From: Bacteroidales bacterium
Lineage (GTDB): Bacteria > Bacteroidota > Bacteroidia > Bacteroidales > UBA932
Direction of reading: 5' to 3'
DNA length: 43,629 nt
Assembly: GCA_017615615.1 (NCBI GenBank)
Contig: JAFZZW010000082.1
Coordinates: forward strand, 1-43,629
Shown here: positions 26,609-34,137 of the stretch, piece by piece
Layout of the letters: each line of letters begins with the position of its first letter
How positions within the stretch are numbered: the stretch's first letter is position 1
Position numbers and translations under genes: made by a program
The notes under the pieces: generated by a model
What the model was told of the DNA's origin: nothing
What the model saw: the letters and a program-made list of their open reading frames with translations, nothing else
Database searches by the model: none

Positions 26609-27503
26609 GGTCAGCGTAATATGCCTCACATACAACCATGCGGGGTGGATCCGGGACGCCCTGGAGGGCTTCGTCGCCCAGCGTACGCCGTGGCCGATCG
26701 AGGTGCTTGTGCATGACGACGCTTCCACCGACGGCACGGCGGACATCGTCCGGGAGTATGCCTCCCGCTATCCGGAAATCATCCGCGCCTTCTGCTCCCC
26801 GGAGAACCTTACGTCGAAGGGAGTCGTGATCTCGCGGGATGTGCTGTATCCCCATATCCGCGGGGAATTCGTATCCCTGTGCGAGGGGGACGATTACTGG
26901 ACCTCGCCGGACAAGCTCCGGCTGCAGGTGGAGGCCCTCGAGGCCCATCCGGAGGCCGATATCTGCGCCCATGCGGTACGCAGGCTCAGGCCCGACGGAA
27001 AGGTTATCTACGACGCCCCTTTTCACCGCGACACCGTCATCCCGGCGTCGGAAGTCATACTCGGCGGCGGGGGATACGTCGCCACTTCTTCGCTCATGTG
27101 CCGCCGCGCCGCATACATGCTGCAAACCCCGATGCGGGAGGCGCTCTACAGCGACTATACCCTTCAGATCCAGGGGGCGTTGCGGGGCGGGATGGTGTAT
27201 CTGCGCGACTGCATGTCGGTTTACCGCCAGGGACTTCCCGGCTCATGGACCAGCAGGCATCACGGCGCCGCCCACTCCGGATACAGGATATTGATACGCA
27301 ACATGCTCCGCAAGCTCGACGAATATACTGCGGGGAATTTTTCCAAGGCCGTCATCCTGCGCACCCGCCTTTACGATTCCGACGACATGGCCTTCAAAGG
27401 GCAGTTCCTTGCGATGCTCGCGCCGTCGGAGCTGTCTGTAACGGCATATCAGATAAAAAGAAACCTGCGCAAACTGTGGATGAATATCCTCTACCGCTTA
27501 TGA
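26601..27503 (+). CDS. Family 2 glycosyltransferase
   Basis: A 300-residue inverting GT-A fold enzyme. It has 'VSVICLTYNHAGWIRDAL' at the nucleotide-binding N-terminus, 'VLVHDDASTDGTADIV' (Asp39-Asp40), and the metal-binding 'LCEGDDYWTSPDKL' (Asp97-Asp98). The C-terminal part is helical and basic. It would transfer a sugar from a nucleotide donor; donor and acceptor are unknown. Its start lies eight bases inside the WbqC gene and its stop overlaps the DegT-type gene by four bases, so the three genes are translationally linked. Confidence 0.9.
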   Translation: MVKVSVICLTYNHAGWIRDALEGFVAQRTPWPIEVLVHDDASTDGTADIVREYASRYPEIIRAFCSPENLTSKGVVISRDVLYPHIRGEFVSLCEGDDYWTSPDKLRLQVEALEAHPEADICAHAVRRLRPDGKVIYDAPFHRDTVIPASEVILGGGGYVATSSLMCRRAAYMLQTPMREALYSDYTLQIQGALRGGMVYLRDCMSVYRQGLPGSWTSRHHGAAHSGYRILIRNMLRKLDEYTAGNFSKAVILRTRLYDSDDMAFKGQFLAMLAPSELSVTAYQIKRNLRKLWMNILYRL

Positions 27504-28588
27504 GTATTAAGGTTACACGTGCTTCGCTTCCGTCCTTCGGGGAGTTCTGCGAGGAGATACGCCCGCTGTGGGACAGCCATATCCTTACCAACATGGGCCC
27601 GCTGCACCAAAGGTTCGCAGCCGCCCTGAGGGAGTATCTGGGCTGTGCCGGCATTACCTTGTTCTCCCATGGACATTCTGCCCTGGAAGCGGCCCTGAGG
27701 GCGCTCCGGCTGCCTGCGGGAAGCCGCATCATCACTACGCCGTTCACCTTTGCCAGCACCGTCCATGCGATTTCGCGCCTCGGTTTCGAGCCGGTTTTCT
27801 GCGACGTGCTGCCATCGGACGGCACCCTTGACCCGTCGCGCCTGGAGGGGCTGATCGATTCCCGGACGAGCGCCGTTCTGCCGGTGCATGTATATGGCAA
27901 CGCCTGTGATGCCGATGCCATCGGGGCGATGGCTTCACGTCATGGGCTGAAGGTGGTATATGATGCCGCGCATGCTTTCGGAGTGCGTCTGGACGGCGCC
28001 CCTCTGGTCTGCCGGGGGGATGCGTCGGTCCTTAGCTTTCACGCCACCAAGGTGTTCAATACCGTTGAAGGCGGGGCAGTGTGCTTTACGGACGGGTCGC
28101 TCCGGCAGGCGCTGGACGACGAAAAGAACTTCGGCATACGCGACGAAGTCACTTGCGCCGCCGCCGGAGGAAATGCCAAGATGAACGAGCTGCAGGCCGC
28201 CATGGGCCTCTGCAACCTCCGGCACATAGACGATGAATTGCATGAACGGGAGAGGCTCGACGCCGTTTACCGCCGCATGCTTGCCGGTGCGGTGGATTTT
28301 TTCGAAGTGCGTTCCGGAGCCACCCGCAATCATTCATATATGCCGGTGCTGCTGCGGGACGGCGCGCAGAGGGATGCGGTGTACGACGCCCTGCTGGCGG
28401 CCGGTGTAAATGCCCGCAAATATTTCTGGCCGCTGGTCTGCGATGCGGAGCCTTACAGGGGCTTGCCTGCAGACGTCCCCGTCGCCCGCGGCCTGTCGGA
28501 GCGCGTCCTTGCGCTTCCGCTTTATCCCGGGTTGCCGGAAGAAGAAGTCGTGAGGATAGGCGAATGTTGCAAGAAAACAGTTGCATAA
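27500..28588 (+). CDS. DegT/DnrJ/EryC1/StrS-family aminotransferase
   Basis: A 362-residue PLP-dependent enzyme of the sugar aminotransferase family. The PLP lysine is Lys184 in 'SFHATKVFNTVEGGAV'; Asp155 in 'VVYDAAHAFGV' pairs with the PLP nitrogen; 'IITTPFTFASTVHAI' and 'VLPVHVYGNACD' are also typical. Members usually aminate nucleotide-linked 3- or 4-keto-6-deoxysugars; dehydratases are also known. The presence of WbqC and a glycosyltransferase fits amino sugar biosynthesis. Its ATG overlaps the upstream stop as ATGA. It is the last gene of the tightly packed run; the next start is 30 bases on. Confidence 0.92.
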   Translation: MSIKVTRASLPSFGEFCEEIRPLWDSHILTNMGPLHQRFAAALREYLGCAGITLFSHGHSALEAALRALRLPAGSRIITTPFTFASTVHAISRLGFEPVFCDVLPSDGTLDPSRLEGLIDSRTSAVLPVHVYGNACDADAIGAMASRHGLKVVYDAAHAFGVRLDGAPLVCRGDASVLSFHATKVFNTVEGGAVCFTDGSLRQALDDEKNFGIRDEVTCAAAGGNAKMNELQAAMGLCNLRHIDDELHERERLDAVYRRMLAGAVDFFEVRSGATRNHSYMPVLLRDGAQRDAVYDALLAAGVNARKYFWPLVCDAEPYRGLPADVPVARGLSERVLALPLYPGLPEEEVVRIGECCKKTVA

Positions 28589-28618
28589 GCTGATTACCGA
28601 TTTTATAAGCAAGTATTG

Positions 28619-28918
28619 ATGAAAGTACGCATAACTGCAGTCCGCCAGACCGTCTATCCCGATCTGTCGGCACGATACGAGAACCCCATCGAACATGCCT
28701 GCGACGTAACAGTCGGACAGGAGTGGATTTCCGTGGACGGCAAGTGCCCGGACGGAATGTGTCCCGCTGCCTGGTATTCCATGCGGGAGTATGTTGAATC
28801 GCTGTCCAGGGGAGAGGGCAATTTCTTCGACGGCTGGATGAAGGATCCGATGAGTGCGATGATCAGTTGCAACGACGGATTCCGTCCGTTCAGCTTCTAT
28901 CTGGAACTTATCGGTTGA
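28619..28918 (+). CDS. TIGR04076-family small protein
   Basis: A 99-residue protein matching the TIGR04076 pattern: 'VRITAVRQTVYPDLSARYEN', 'CDVTVGQEWISVDGKCPDGM', 'CPAAWYSMREYVESLSRGEG', and an ending with 'CNDGFRPFSFYLE'. The family is small, cysteine-containing and uncharacterised. The ATG at 28619 follows 30 bases after the DegT-type gene, so it may be the last gene of that transcript or a separate one. Its end overlaps the convergent folD gene by 11 bases. Confidence 0.8.
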   Translation: MKVRITAVRQTVYPDLSARYENPIEHACDVTVGQEWISVDGKCPDGMCPAAWYSMREYVESLSRGEGNFFDGWMKDPMSAMISCNDGFRPFSFYLELIG

Positions 28919-29756
28919 TACGTGCCTCGAAACACTCCAGGGTGTTTTCCATAAGCATCGCGACGGTCATCGGGCCCACGCCTCCGGGAACGGGGGTTAT
29001 CCAGGCGGCGACGTCTTTGGCGGATGCGAAATCGACGTCTCCGCCCAGAGTCCCTTCTGCGGTGCGTGTGATGCCGACGTCAATGACTATGGCGCCCGGC
29101 TTGACCATGCTGCCGTCCACAAGCGAACGCTTTCCGGTGGCTACGACAAGAATATCGGCCTCCCGGGTGAGGGACTTGAGGTCCCGGGTGTGGGAATGGG
29201 CTATGGACACGGTGGCGTTGCGGTCCAGCAGGAGCTTGGCGACCGGCTTGCCGACTATGTTGCTCCTTCCGACTACCACGGCACGTTTGCCCTCTATGGA
29301 CACGCCGGTGCTGTCTATCAGCCGGATTATGCCTTTTGGGGTGCAGGGGATGGTGCAGGGGCGGCCCAACTGCAGGGAGGATACGTTTGCGGGATGGAAA
29401 CCGTCAACGTCCTTGGCGGGGCTGATGGCGTCCAGGACGCGGTCGGGGTCGATCTGCGGAGGAAGGGGAAGCTGTACCAGGATGCCGTCGACGGAAGGGT
29501 CCGCGTCGAGTGCGGAAACTGCGGCAAGCAGTTCATCCTGGGGGACGCCGGCGGGAAATTCCAGCTCCTTCCCCTGGATCCCTACCAGCTCTGCAGCCTT
29601 GATCTTGGCCCTGACGTAGGTGCGGCTTGCCGGGTTGTCTCCGACAAGCACCACGGCAAGGCATGCCTTGCGTCCCGCCGCCTGAGCGAGCCTTTCCGCC
29701 CGGGGTATCAGGTCTGCCATGACCCGCCCGGCTATGGCTTTGCCGTCGATTGTCAT
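28908..29756 (-). CDS. folD: Methylenetetrahydrofolate dehydrogenase/cyclohydrolase
   Basis: A 282-residue bifunctional enzyme that oxidises 5,10-methylene-THF to methenyl-THF and hydrolyses it to 10-formyl-THF. It shows 'SRTYVRAKIKAAELVGIQ' (the catalytic Tyr and Lys), 'DGILVQLPLP', 'PAKDVDGFHPAN', 'CTPKGIIRLI', 'VVGRSNIVGKPVAKLLL' (NADP loop) and 'DVGITR'. The start ATG at 29756 overlaps the stop of the C11 protease-like gene by four bases, so the two are co-transcribed on the minus strand; longer upstream reading is the C11 gene in another frame. Confidence 0.97.
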   Translation of the reverse strand: MTIDGKAIAGRVMADLIPRAERLAQAAGRKACLAVVLVGDNPASRTYVRAKIKAAELVGIQGKELEFPAGVPQDELLAAVSALDADPSVDGILVQLPLPPQIDPDRVLDAISPAKDVDGFHPANVSSLQLGRPCTIPCTPKGIIRLIDSTGVSIEGKRAVVVGRSNIVGKPVAKLLLDRNATVSIAHSHTRDLKSLTREADILVVATGKRSLVDGSMVKPGAIVIDVGITRTAEGTLGGDVDFASAKDVAAWITPVPGGVGPMTVAMLMENTLECFEARINR

Positions 29757-30955
29757 TGGATCAGTCCTATTGCCTTGTTCCAGGCGAGCGTCTTGTAGAA
29801 ATCGTTGAGCTCGGTGAGGTTGGGATACGGTTTGTACATGGACAGGCCGCACATGTCTTCCATATAGAGACTATATTGATAGCCTGCGAAAAATTCCTCC
29901 GTATGACGGGAATAGATGATGGCGGCGTCGAGGGCCTCGTTGAGCTCTCTGAGCTCATGCTTGCTGATGCCGGCGGTTACATATATGTCGCGCAGGTCGA
30001 AGAACCAGTGGAGGTCGTTGTAGAAGTAACGTTTGACGTTGTCGTGAGGAGTGGCGGCGATGGTGCTGCGGTATTTTCTTGTCAGGGCGCCGCACACTTG
30101 TGCCAGACGTTCCAGTTTGTTGCAGTTCAGAACGGTAACCGTAGCGGACTGGTTACTGCCGCTCAGGGAGTTGTAATGGTCGAAGTATTCCTGAGCCACT
30201 TTTACTATGTCGGGGCTGCTGACGTTCATGATGAGCGGGGCTAAAGTCTGGTACATCAAACCGTCCGACATGATTTCCGTAGGGGAGAAGAGAAGCAGGT
30301 CGCATATTCCCCGCAACTCATATGCGGTTTCGATACAGCCCATCAGGCATGCGTCCAGAATCAGGTAATCCAATTTGTAAGGGATGGCCTCCGAGAGGCG
30401 GTTGACGTCGATACCGGAATCGTCGAAGTTTTCGATGCAGAGTTCGCGTGTTTCCGGCAGGGACGCGTTGAAGATCGATGACGACTTTTCTTCGTAGCCG
30501 GCCGGCAGCCATCCTTTGCCGTGGGAGGATACGATCATGCCGTAATGGGGGGCCGGGAACATATTCTGGATGTCCGTGAGGACTTTGTTCATCACTTCGG
30601 GGGTGGAACTGAGGTCGCTTGACGGATATCTTATCAGGGTGTCGCGGCGGTAGGTTCCGTTGGGGTCGCGCCATGCGCGGAAAAGGACGGGCTCGGTGGG
30701 AATCTTGTATTTGCCGTACTCTGCCGGCATATGGGAATAGACGAGGAATACGTCGCCGCTTTTCAGGGTGGGGAGATAGCCGGAGCAGAACTCTTTAAGG
30801 TCTTCCGAGATGGAAGGGGAGAGGTTGTTCATCGCGGGGGCGTACATGATGGTTACGCGGTACGGTTCCGGCGTTTCGAGCTCGAACACCGAGCACGAGG
30901 CGAGGACGAGGGCGGCTGCAGCCGTCAGGATCGGCTTTATCAGAGTCTTTGTCAT
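29753..30955 (-). CDS. Clostripain-family (C11) cysteine peptidase lipoprotein
   Basis: A 400-residue lipoprotein (lipobox ends at Cys21 in LVLASC) of the clostripain/C11 clan. The catalytic dyad is visible: His in 'MIVSSHGKGWLPAGY' and Cys in 'LILDACLMGCIETAYEL'. C11 peptidases of gut Bacteroidales cleave after Arg or Lys and are self-activated. No obvious autoprocessing site is asserted here. It begins seven bases after a TACCTTTG promoter element, divergent from xerD, and overlaps folD at its end by four bases. Substrate unknown. Confidence 0.9.
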   Translation of the reverse strand: MTKTLIKPILTAAAALVLASCSVFELETPEPYRVTIMYAPAMNNLSPSISEDLKEFCSGYLPTLKSGDVFLVYSHMPAEYGKYKIPTEPVLFRAWRDPNGTYRRDTLIRYPSSDLSSTPEVMNKVLTDIQNMFPAPHYGMIVSSHGKGWLPAGYEEKSSSIFNASLPETRELCIENFDDSGIDVNRLSEAIPYKLDYLILDACLMGCIETAYELRGICDLLLFSPTEIMSDGLMYQTLAPLIMNVSSPDIVKVAQEYFDHYNSLSGSNQSATVTVLNCNKLERLAQVCGALTRKYRSTIAATPHDNVKRYFYNDLHWFFDLRDIYVTAGISKHELRELNEALDAAIIYSRHTEEFFAGYQYSLYMEDMCGLSMYKPYPNLTELNDFYKTLAWNKAIGLIQ

Positions 30956-30962
30956 AATCGTA

Positions 30963-30970
30963 CAAAGGTA
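30963..30970 (-). promoter_or_regulatory. -7 element for the C11-folD operon
   Basis: TACCTTTG on the minus strand, seven bases before the ATG at 30955; matches TAnnTTTG and lies back to back with the xerD element at 30984-30991. Confidence 0.6.
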
Positions 30971-30983
30971 ATGTTTTTTTTGC

Positions 30984-30991
30984 TAATTTTG
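30984..30991 (+). promoter_or_regulatory. -7 element for xerD
   Basis: TAATTTTG three bases upstream of the GTG chosen as the xerD start. The expected transcription start is at or beside that GTG. Confidence 0.6.
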
Positions 30992-30994
30992 TGT

Positions 30995-31849
30995 GTGGAC
31001 CGGTTTGCATATCATCTTTCCATCGAGAGACAGTTGTCAGCCAACACCGTGGCTTCGTACAGCTCGGAGGTCGCCGCATTCCTTTCTTTCCTGCGGGTGA
31101 GCCCTCTGGAGTGCGGGTCTTCCGATGTGGAGGATTACCTCTCTTCCCGTTCCGGGGAGCTGGGCAAGCGCAGCCAGGCCCATGCGCTTAGCGCCCTTAG
31201 ATCCTACTTCGATTTTCTGGTACTGGAAGGGGAGCGCAAGGACAATCCGTGCGACGCGGTCGACGCCCCCAAGCTGGGGCGCTATCTTCCGGAAGTGCTT
31301 TCCGTAGAGGAGGTGACGGCCATTCTGGAGGCTGTTCCTCTTGACGGGGCTGTCGGCCTGAGGGACCGCGCCATGCTGGAAGTCCTTTACGGCTGCGGGC
31401 TGCGGGTTTCCGAGGCCTGCGGACTGCTTATTTCGCATATCGATTTCGAGAGGCTTTTCGTGAGGGTAGTGGGGAAGGGGGACAAGGAACGCCTGGTGCC
31501 CATAGGGCAGCCGGCGCTGGACGCCCTCCGGGCATGGTTCGAGGTGAGGCCCGTTCCGGCGCCGGAGTTTGCGGATTACGCGTTCCTCAACCGCTTCGGG
31601 GAGCCGCTCAGCCGCGTCTCGGTGTTCAATATGGTGCGTCGCCGCGCCCTGGAGGCAGGCGTGCGCAAGGCCATTTCGCCGCATACGTTCCGGCATTCTT
31701 TCGCTACCCACCTGGTGGAGAATGGCGCCGACCTTCGCGTCGTCCAGGAGATGCTCGGCCACGAGAGCGTCCTCACCACGGAAATCTATACCCACATCGA
31801 CTCCCGCACCTGGCAGTCCGAAGTTTTGTCGCATCATCCGCGGAAGTAA
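30995..31849 (+). CDS. xerD: Tyrosine recombinase XerD
   Basis: A 284-residue site-specific recombinase of the XerC/XerD type that resolves chromosome dimers at dif. The N-terminal SAM-like core-binding domain reads 'FAYHLSIERQLSANTVASY'. The catalytic set is intact: Arg in 'LYGCGLRVSEACGLL', Lys in 'VGKGDKERLVP', 'SPHTFRHSFATHL' (His and Arg), His in 'EMLGHESVLTTEIYTHI' and the nucleophile Tyr in that same motif. I chose the GTG at 30995 because it gives the usual 'MDRF' N-terminus and follows the -7 element at 30984-30991. Upstream ATG 30971 and TTG 30989 lie in the promoter. XerD versus XerC is judged on overall look only. Confidence 0.92.
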   Translation: MDRFAYHLSIERQLSANTVASYSSEVAAFLSFLRVSPLECGSSDVEDYLSSRSGELGKRSQAHALSALRSYFDFLVLEGERKDNPCDAVDAPKLGRYLPEVLSVEEVTAILEAVPLDGAVGLRDRAMLEVLYGCGLRVSEACGLLISHIDFERLFVRVVGKGDKERLVPIGQPALDALRAWFEVRPVPAPEFADYAFLNRFGEPLSRVSVFNMVRRRALEAGVRKAISPHTFRHSFATHLVENGADLRVVQEMLGHESVLTTEIYTHIDSRTWQSEVLSHHPRK

Positions 31850-32228
31850 GACGGCGGTTGCTCCCTCTCCCTGCTCCCGCTCCTTGCTGCGAGGACAACG
31901 TGGGAGCCTCTACATCGTCCTCGCGAACAGTTTTGTCGCCATTTCTGTCCTTTTCTGCGTGCGAAGACAACGTGGGAGCCTCTACATCGTCCTCGCGAAC
32001 AGTTTTGTCGCCATTTCGGTCCTTTTCTGCGTGCGAAGACAACGTGGGGCCTCTTACATCGTCCTCGCGAACAGTTTTGTCGCCATTTCGGTCCTTTCCT
32101 GCGTGCGAGGACAACGTGGGAGCCTCTACATCGTCCTCACGAACAGTTTTGTCGCCATTTCTGTCCTTTTCTGCGTGCGAAGACAACGTGGGAGCCTCTA
32201 CATCGTCCTCACGAACGGGGATGGGAGG
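31850..32228. other. Gap between xerD and the ComEA-like gene, largely a 72-bp minisatellite
   Basis: The 379-base space between two convergent stops holds the repeat array at 31891-32215. The rest is about 40 bases of unique sequence at the left (31850-31890) and 13 at the right. No promoter, tRNA or terminator with a T-run was seen. Confidence 0.8.
31891..32215. repeat. 72-bp tandem repeat, about 4.5 copies
   Basis: Copies start at 31891, 31963, 32035, 32107 and 32179 (partial, 37 bases). Each begins GAGGACAACGTGGGAG or GAAGACAACGTGGGAG and contains 'CGAACAGTTTTGTCGCC' in the middle. The unit is 72 bases, a multiple of three, and all copies are near-identical. On the minus strand it reads as a 24-residue repeat (core 'DRNGDKTVREDDVEAPTLSS') that continues in frame after the stop codon of the ComEA-like gene (TAA at 32229-32231). 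Confidence 0.93.
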
Positions 32229-33371
32229 TTATTCTATGTAGCAGCGGGCGAGGCGGCTGGCGTCTTCGGGTGGGAGGATACCGGCGGAGGAGAGGGCTTC
32301 GACGGTCCAGCCGTCGCGAGGGGTGTTTTCCCGGAAGAGGACGATGGAACGGGCTGTCTGCCAGTCTCTTATGTAGGGGTGAAGGCGGAGGCTGTCGGGG
32401 CCGAGGCTCCAGAGGCGGAAAGGCTCCGCAGGTCTGCTGCAGGAGATGAGGTCGCTGAGGCCGTCGTATTTCTGGCGGTCGAAGCGGTAGATGTCCATCA
32501 ACTGCTCTTTGTAGGAGTAGCCTCCGAGGCGCTGCCGGTAACTGACCATTTTGGCCGCGAAGTAGGGACCGATGCCCGGCAGGTCGTCGAAGGCTGCGGA
32601 GTCGGCTTTGTTGATGTCGGTTTTGGGTATGACGATCCAAGGCTCGAGACGCTTGAAGACGGAGTCGGCGACGACGTACGAGCGTGCGAAGTCGCCGGGA
32701 CGGCGGAAACGGCCTCCGGCGGCGCGGTAGTTGTCGATGGATTGGGCCTGCTTCTCAGTAAAGCCGAGGCGGACGAGGTCGTCGACGCTGACGGTGTTCG
32801 GGTTGAACTTGAAGTTTTCGATCCGGCGGGTGGCTCTCCTGACCTGTTGTACCCTTTCGCTGTGGGGGGCGTTGCGGCGGATAATCACCCGGCCTTCCCC
32901 GTTTGGAACAAAACCGTCGTTTTTGTTCCCGGAAGCCCTCTGGAGTCCCTCGTTTGGAACAAAACCGCCGTTTTTGTTCCCGGAAGCCCTTTGGAGCCCA
33001 CCGTTTGGAACAAAACCGTCGTTTTTGTTCCCGTCCCTGCCGACGGGCTCCTCCCCGGATTTGTCCCCGTCCCGACTTGACCGGCCGTCCCTGCCGCCGG
33101 GCTCCTCCCCGGAGGCCTCCGCGCCCTGGATTGGCATATCGCTCCGACTGCCAGCCTCGCTGCCAAGGAGCCGGGCGGCGAGGGCCTCGTCCACGACGAA
33201 CACGGTGTCGGGGCGGTCGCGGAGGGACTCGATGCGAAGGGTGGCGGCCTTGTGGAGGAACAGGGCCGACTGGTAGCCGATTATCAGGAATGCGAGGGCG
33301 ATTGCGCCAACTTTGAAAACGGATCCGGGTGTGCCTTCGGGGCCGTTATCCCTGGAGTTCTTCGTCCTCAT
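32229..33371 (-). CDS. ComEA-like helix-hairpin-helix membrane protein
   Basis: A 380-residue protein with one membrane segment (about residues 20-40), a low-complexity repeat linker (about 75-160) and helix-hairpin-helix repeats at about residues 186-380. HhH signatures are 'LGFTEKQAQSIDNYRAAGG' and 'INKADSAAFDDLPGIGPYFA'. The linker contains 17-residue repeats built around GNKNDGFVPN. HhH domains bind DNA non-specifically; ComEA-type proteins do this in competence, but a role here is not shown. The start at 33371 follows a GGAGGAGAG tract and begins 26 bases inside the 3' end of rsmI, so the two are coupled. The frame stays open past the TAA into the minisatellite. Confidence 0.82.
   Translation of the reverse strand: MRTKNSRDNGPEGTPGSVFKVGAIALAFLIIGYQSALFLHKAATLRIESLRDRPDTVFVVDEALAARLLGSEAGSRSDMPIQGAEASGEEPGGRDGRSSRDGDKSGEEPVGRDGNKNDGFVPNGGLQRASGNKNGGFVPNEGLQRASGNKNDGFVPNGEGRVIIRRNAPHSERVQQVRRATRRIENFKFNPNTVSVDDLVRLGFTEKQAQSIDNYRAAGGRFRRPGDFARSYVVADSVFKRLEPWIVIPKTDINKADSAAFDDLPGIGPYFAAKMVSYRQRLGGYSYKEQLMDIYRFDRQKYDGLSDLISCSRPAEPFRLWSLGPDSLRLHPYIRDWQTARSIVLFRENTPRDGWTVEALSSAGILPPEDASRLARCYIE
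32905..33031. repeat. Three 51-bp repeats each carrying a 25-bp palindrome, inside the ComEA-like gene
   Basis: The palindromes GGAACAAAACCG...TTTTTGTTCC lie at 32905-32929, 32956-32980 and 33007-33031, spaced 51 bases apart. Each is an almost perfect inverted repeat (one internal mismatch) with essentially no loop. They encode 'GNKNDGFVPN' or 'GNKNGGFVPN' on the minus strand, so the protein repeat is 17 residues. Confidence 0.9.
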
Positions 33372-34095
33372 AATCTCTCTCCTCCTTGTACTTGTTGCGA
33401 TGCTCGCGGCGCCCCTCGGAAGGCAGCCCTGCGAGGACAATTACAATTTCTCCCTTAGGCTCGACGGCCTCGAAGTGCTCCAGCACCTGCGCGAGCGTGC
33501 CACGGCGGTGCTCCTCATGCAGCTTGGAGATCTCGCGGGCCACGGAGCATTCCCGCTCCGGGCCGAAGACCTCGGCAAACTGACGCAGCGTCTGGACCAG
33601 ACGCCTTGGTGATTCGTAGAATATCATAGTCCTTGTTTCTTTGGTTAGTGATTCCAGCAGGGTGCGGCGGCCTTTCTTCAGAGGGAGGAAGCCCTCGAAG
33701 CAGAAGCGGTCGCAGGGGAGACCGGACGACACCAGCGCCGGAATGCAGGCGGTGGCTCCCGGGAGTGTCTGCACTTCGATGCCCTCCCTGGCGCATTCGC
33801 GGGCGAGGAGGAAACCCGGGTCGCTGACTCCCGGGGTGCCGGCGTCGGACACCAGCGCTACCGTGGCGCCGGAAAGAATCCTCTCCTTTATAATTCCGAC
33901 GGTCTGGTGCTCGTTGAACTTGTGATGCGCCATGAGTTTTCCCTTGATGCCGTAATGCGCCAGCAGGATGCCGCTGGTGCGGGTATCCTCGGCCAGGATG
34001 ACGTCGGCCTCGCGGAGCACGGCAAGCGCCCTCAGGGTGATGTCGTCGAGATTTCCGACCGGCGTGGGAACTATGTAGAGAATACCGCTGGGCAT
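33346..34095 (-). CDS. rsmI: 16S rRNA (cytidine(1402)-2'-O)-methyltransferase
   Basis: A 249-residue enzyme of the RsmI (YraL) group that adds a 2'-O-methyl to C1402 of 16S rRNA using S-adenosylmethionine. Signatures are '[20 protein letters not shown]', '[12 protein letters not shown]', '[16 protein letters not shown]', '[20 protein letters not shown]' and '[10 protein letters not shown]'. The ATG at 34095 is used because the frame extends upstream through the promoter region. An unusual acidic tail ([12 protein letters not shown]) ends the protein. Its last 26 bases overlap the start of the ComEA-like gene. tdk is divergent. Confidence 0.94.
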   Translation of the reverse strand: MPSGILYIVPTPVGNLDDITLRALAVLREADVILAEDTRTSGILLAHYGIKGKLMAHHKFNEHQTVGIIKERILSGATVALVSDAGTPGVSDPGFLLARECAREGIEVQTLPGATACIPALVSSGLPCDRFCFEGFLPLKKGRRTLLESLTKETRTMIFYESPRRLVQTLRQFAEVFGPERECSVAREISKLHEEHRRGTLAQVLEHFEAVEPKGEIVIVLAGLPSEGRREHRNKYKEERDYEDEELQG

Positions 34096-34110
34096 ATCAC
34101 AAGTTTTTCC

Positions 34111-34118
34111 TATATTTG
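34111..34118 (+). promoter_or_regulatory. -7 element for tdk
   Basis: TATATTTG, 19 bases before the tdk ATG at 34138. It lies upstream of, and close to, the minus-strand rsmI element at 34125-34132, so the two promoters overlap head-on. Confidence 0.6.
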
Positions 34119-34124
34119 TAAACA

Positions 34125-34132
34125 CAAATCTA
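34125..34132 (-). promoter_or_regulatory. -7 element for rsmI
   Basis: TAGATTTG on the minus strand, 29 bases before the rsmI ATG at 34095. It falls inside the predicted tdk leader. Confidence 0.5.
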
Positions 34133-34137
34133 AGCAA

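Noticed and set aside
26879-27499. Upstream extension of the DegT-type aminotransferase
   Set aside because: It runs through the glycosyltransferase gene in a different frame; ATG 27500 gives a normal N-terminus and length.
30995-31849. Phage or integrative-element integrase
   Set aside because: Sequence and length fit housekeeping XerD, there is no flanking attachment duplication or element gene, and the neighbours are core genes.
31891-32215. CRISPR array
   Set aside because: The repeats are directly joined 72-bp units with no spacers and there are no cas genes in the window.
31569-33080. Plus-strand 503-codon open frame through the minisatellite
   Set aside because: It is antisense to the ComEA-like gene and begins inside xerD; between-copy substitutions fit the minus frame better.
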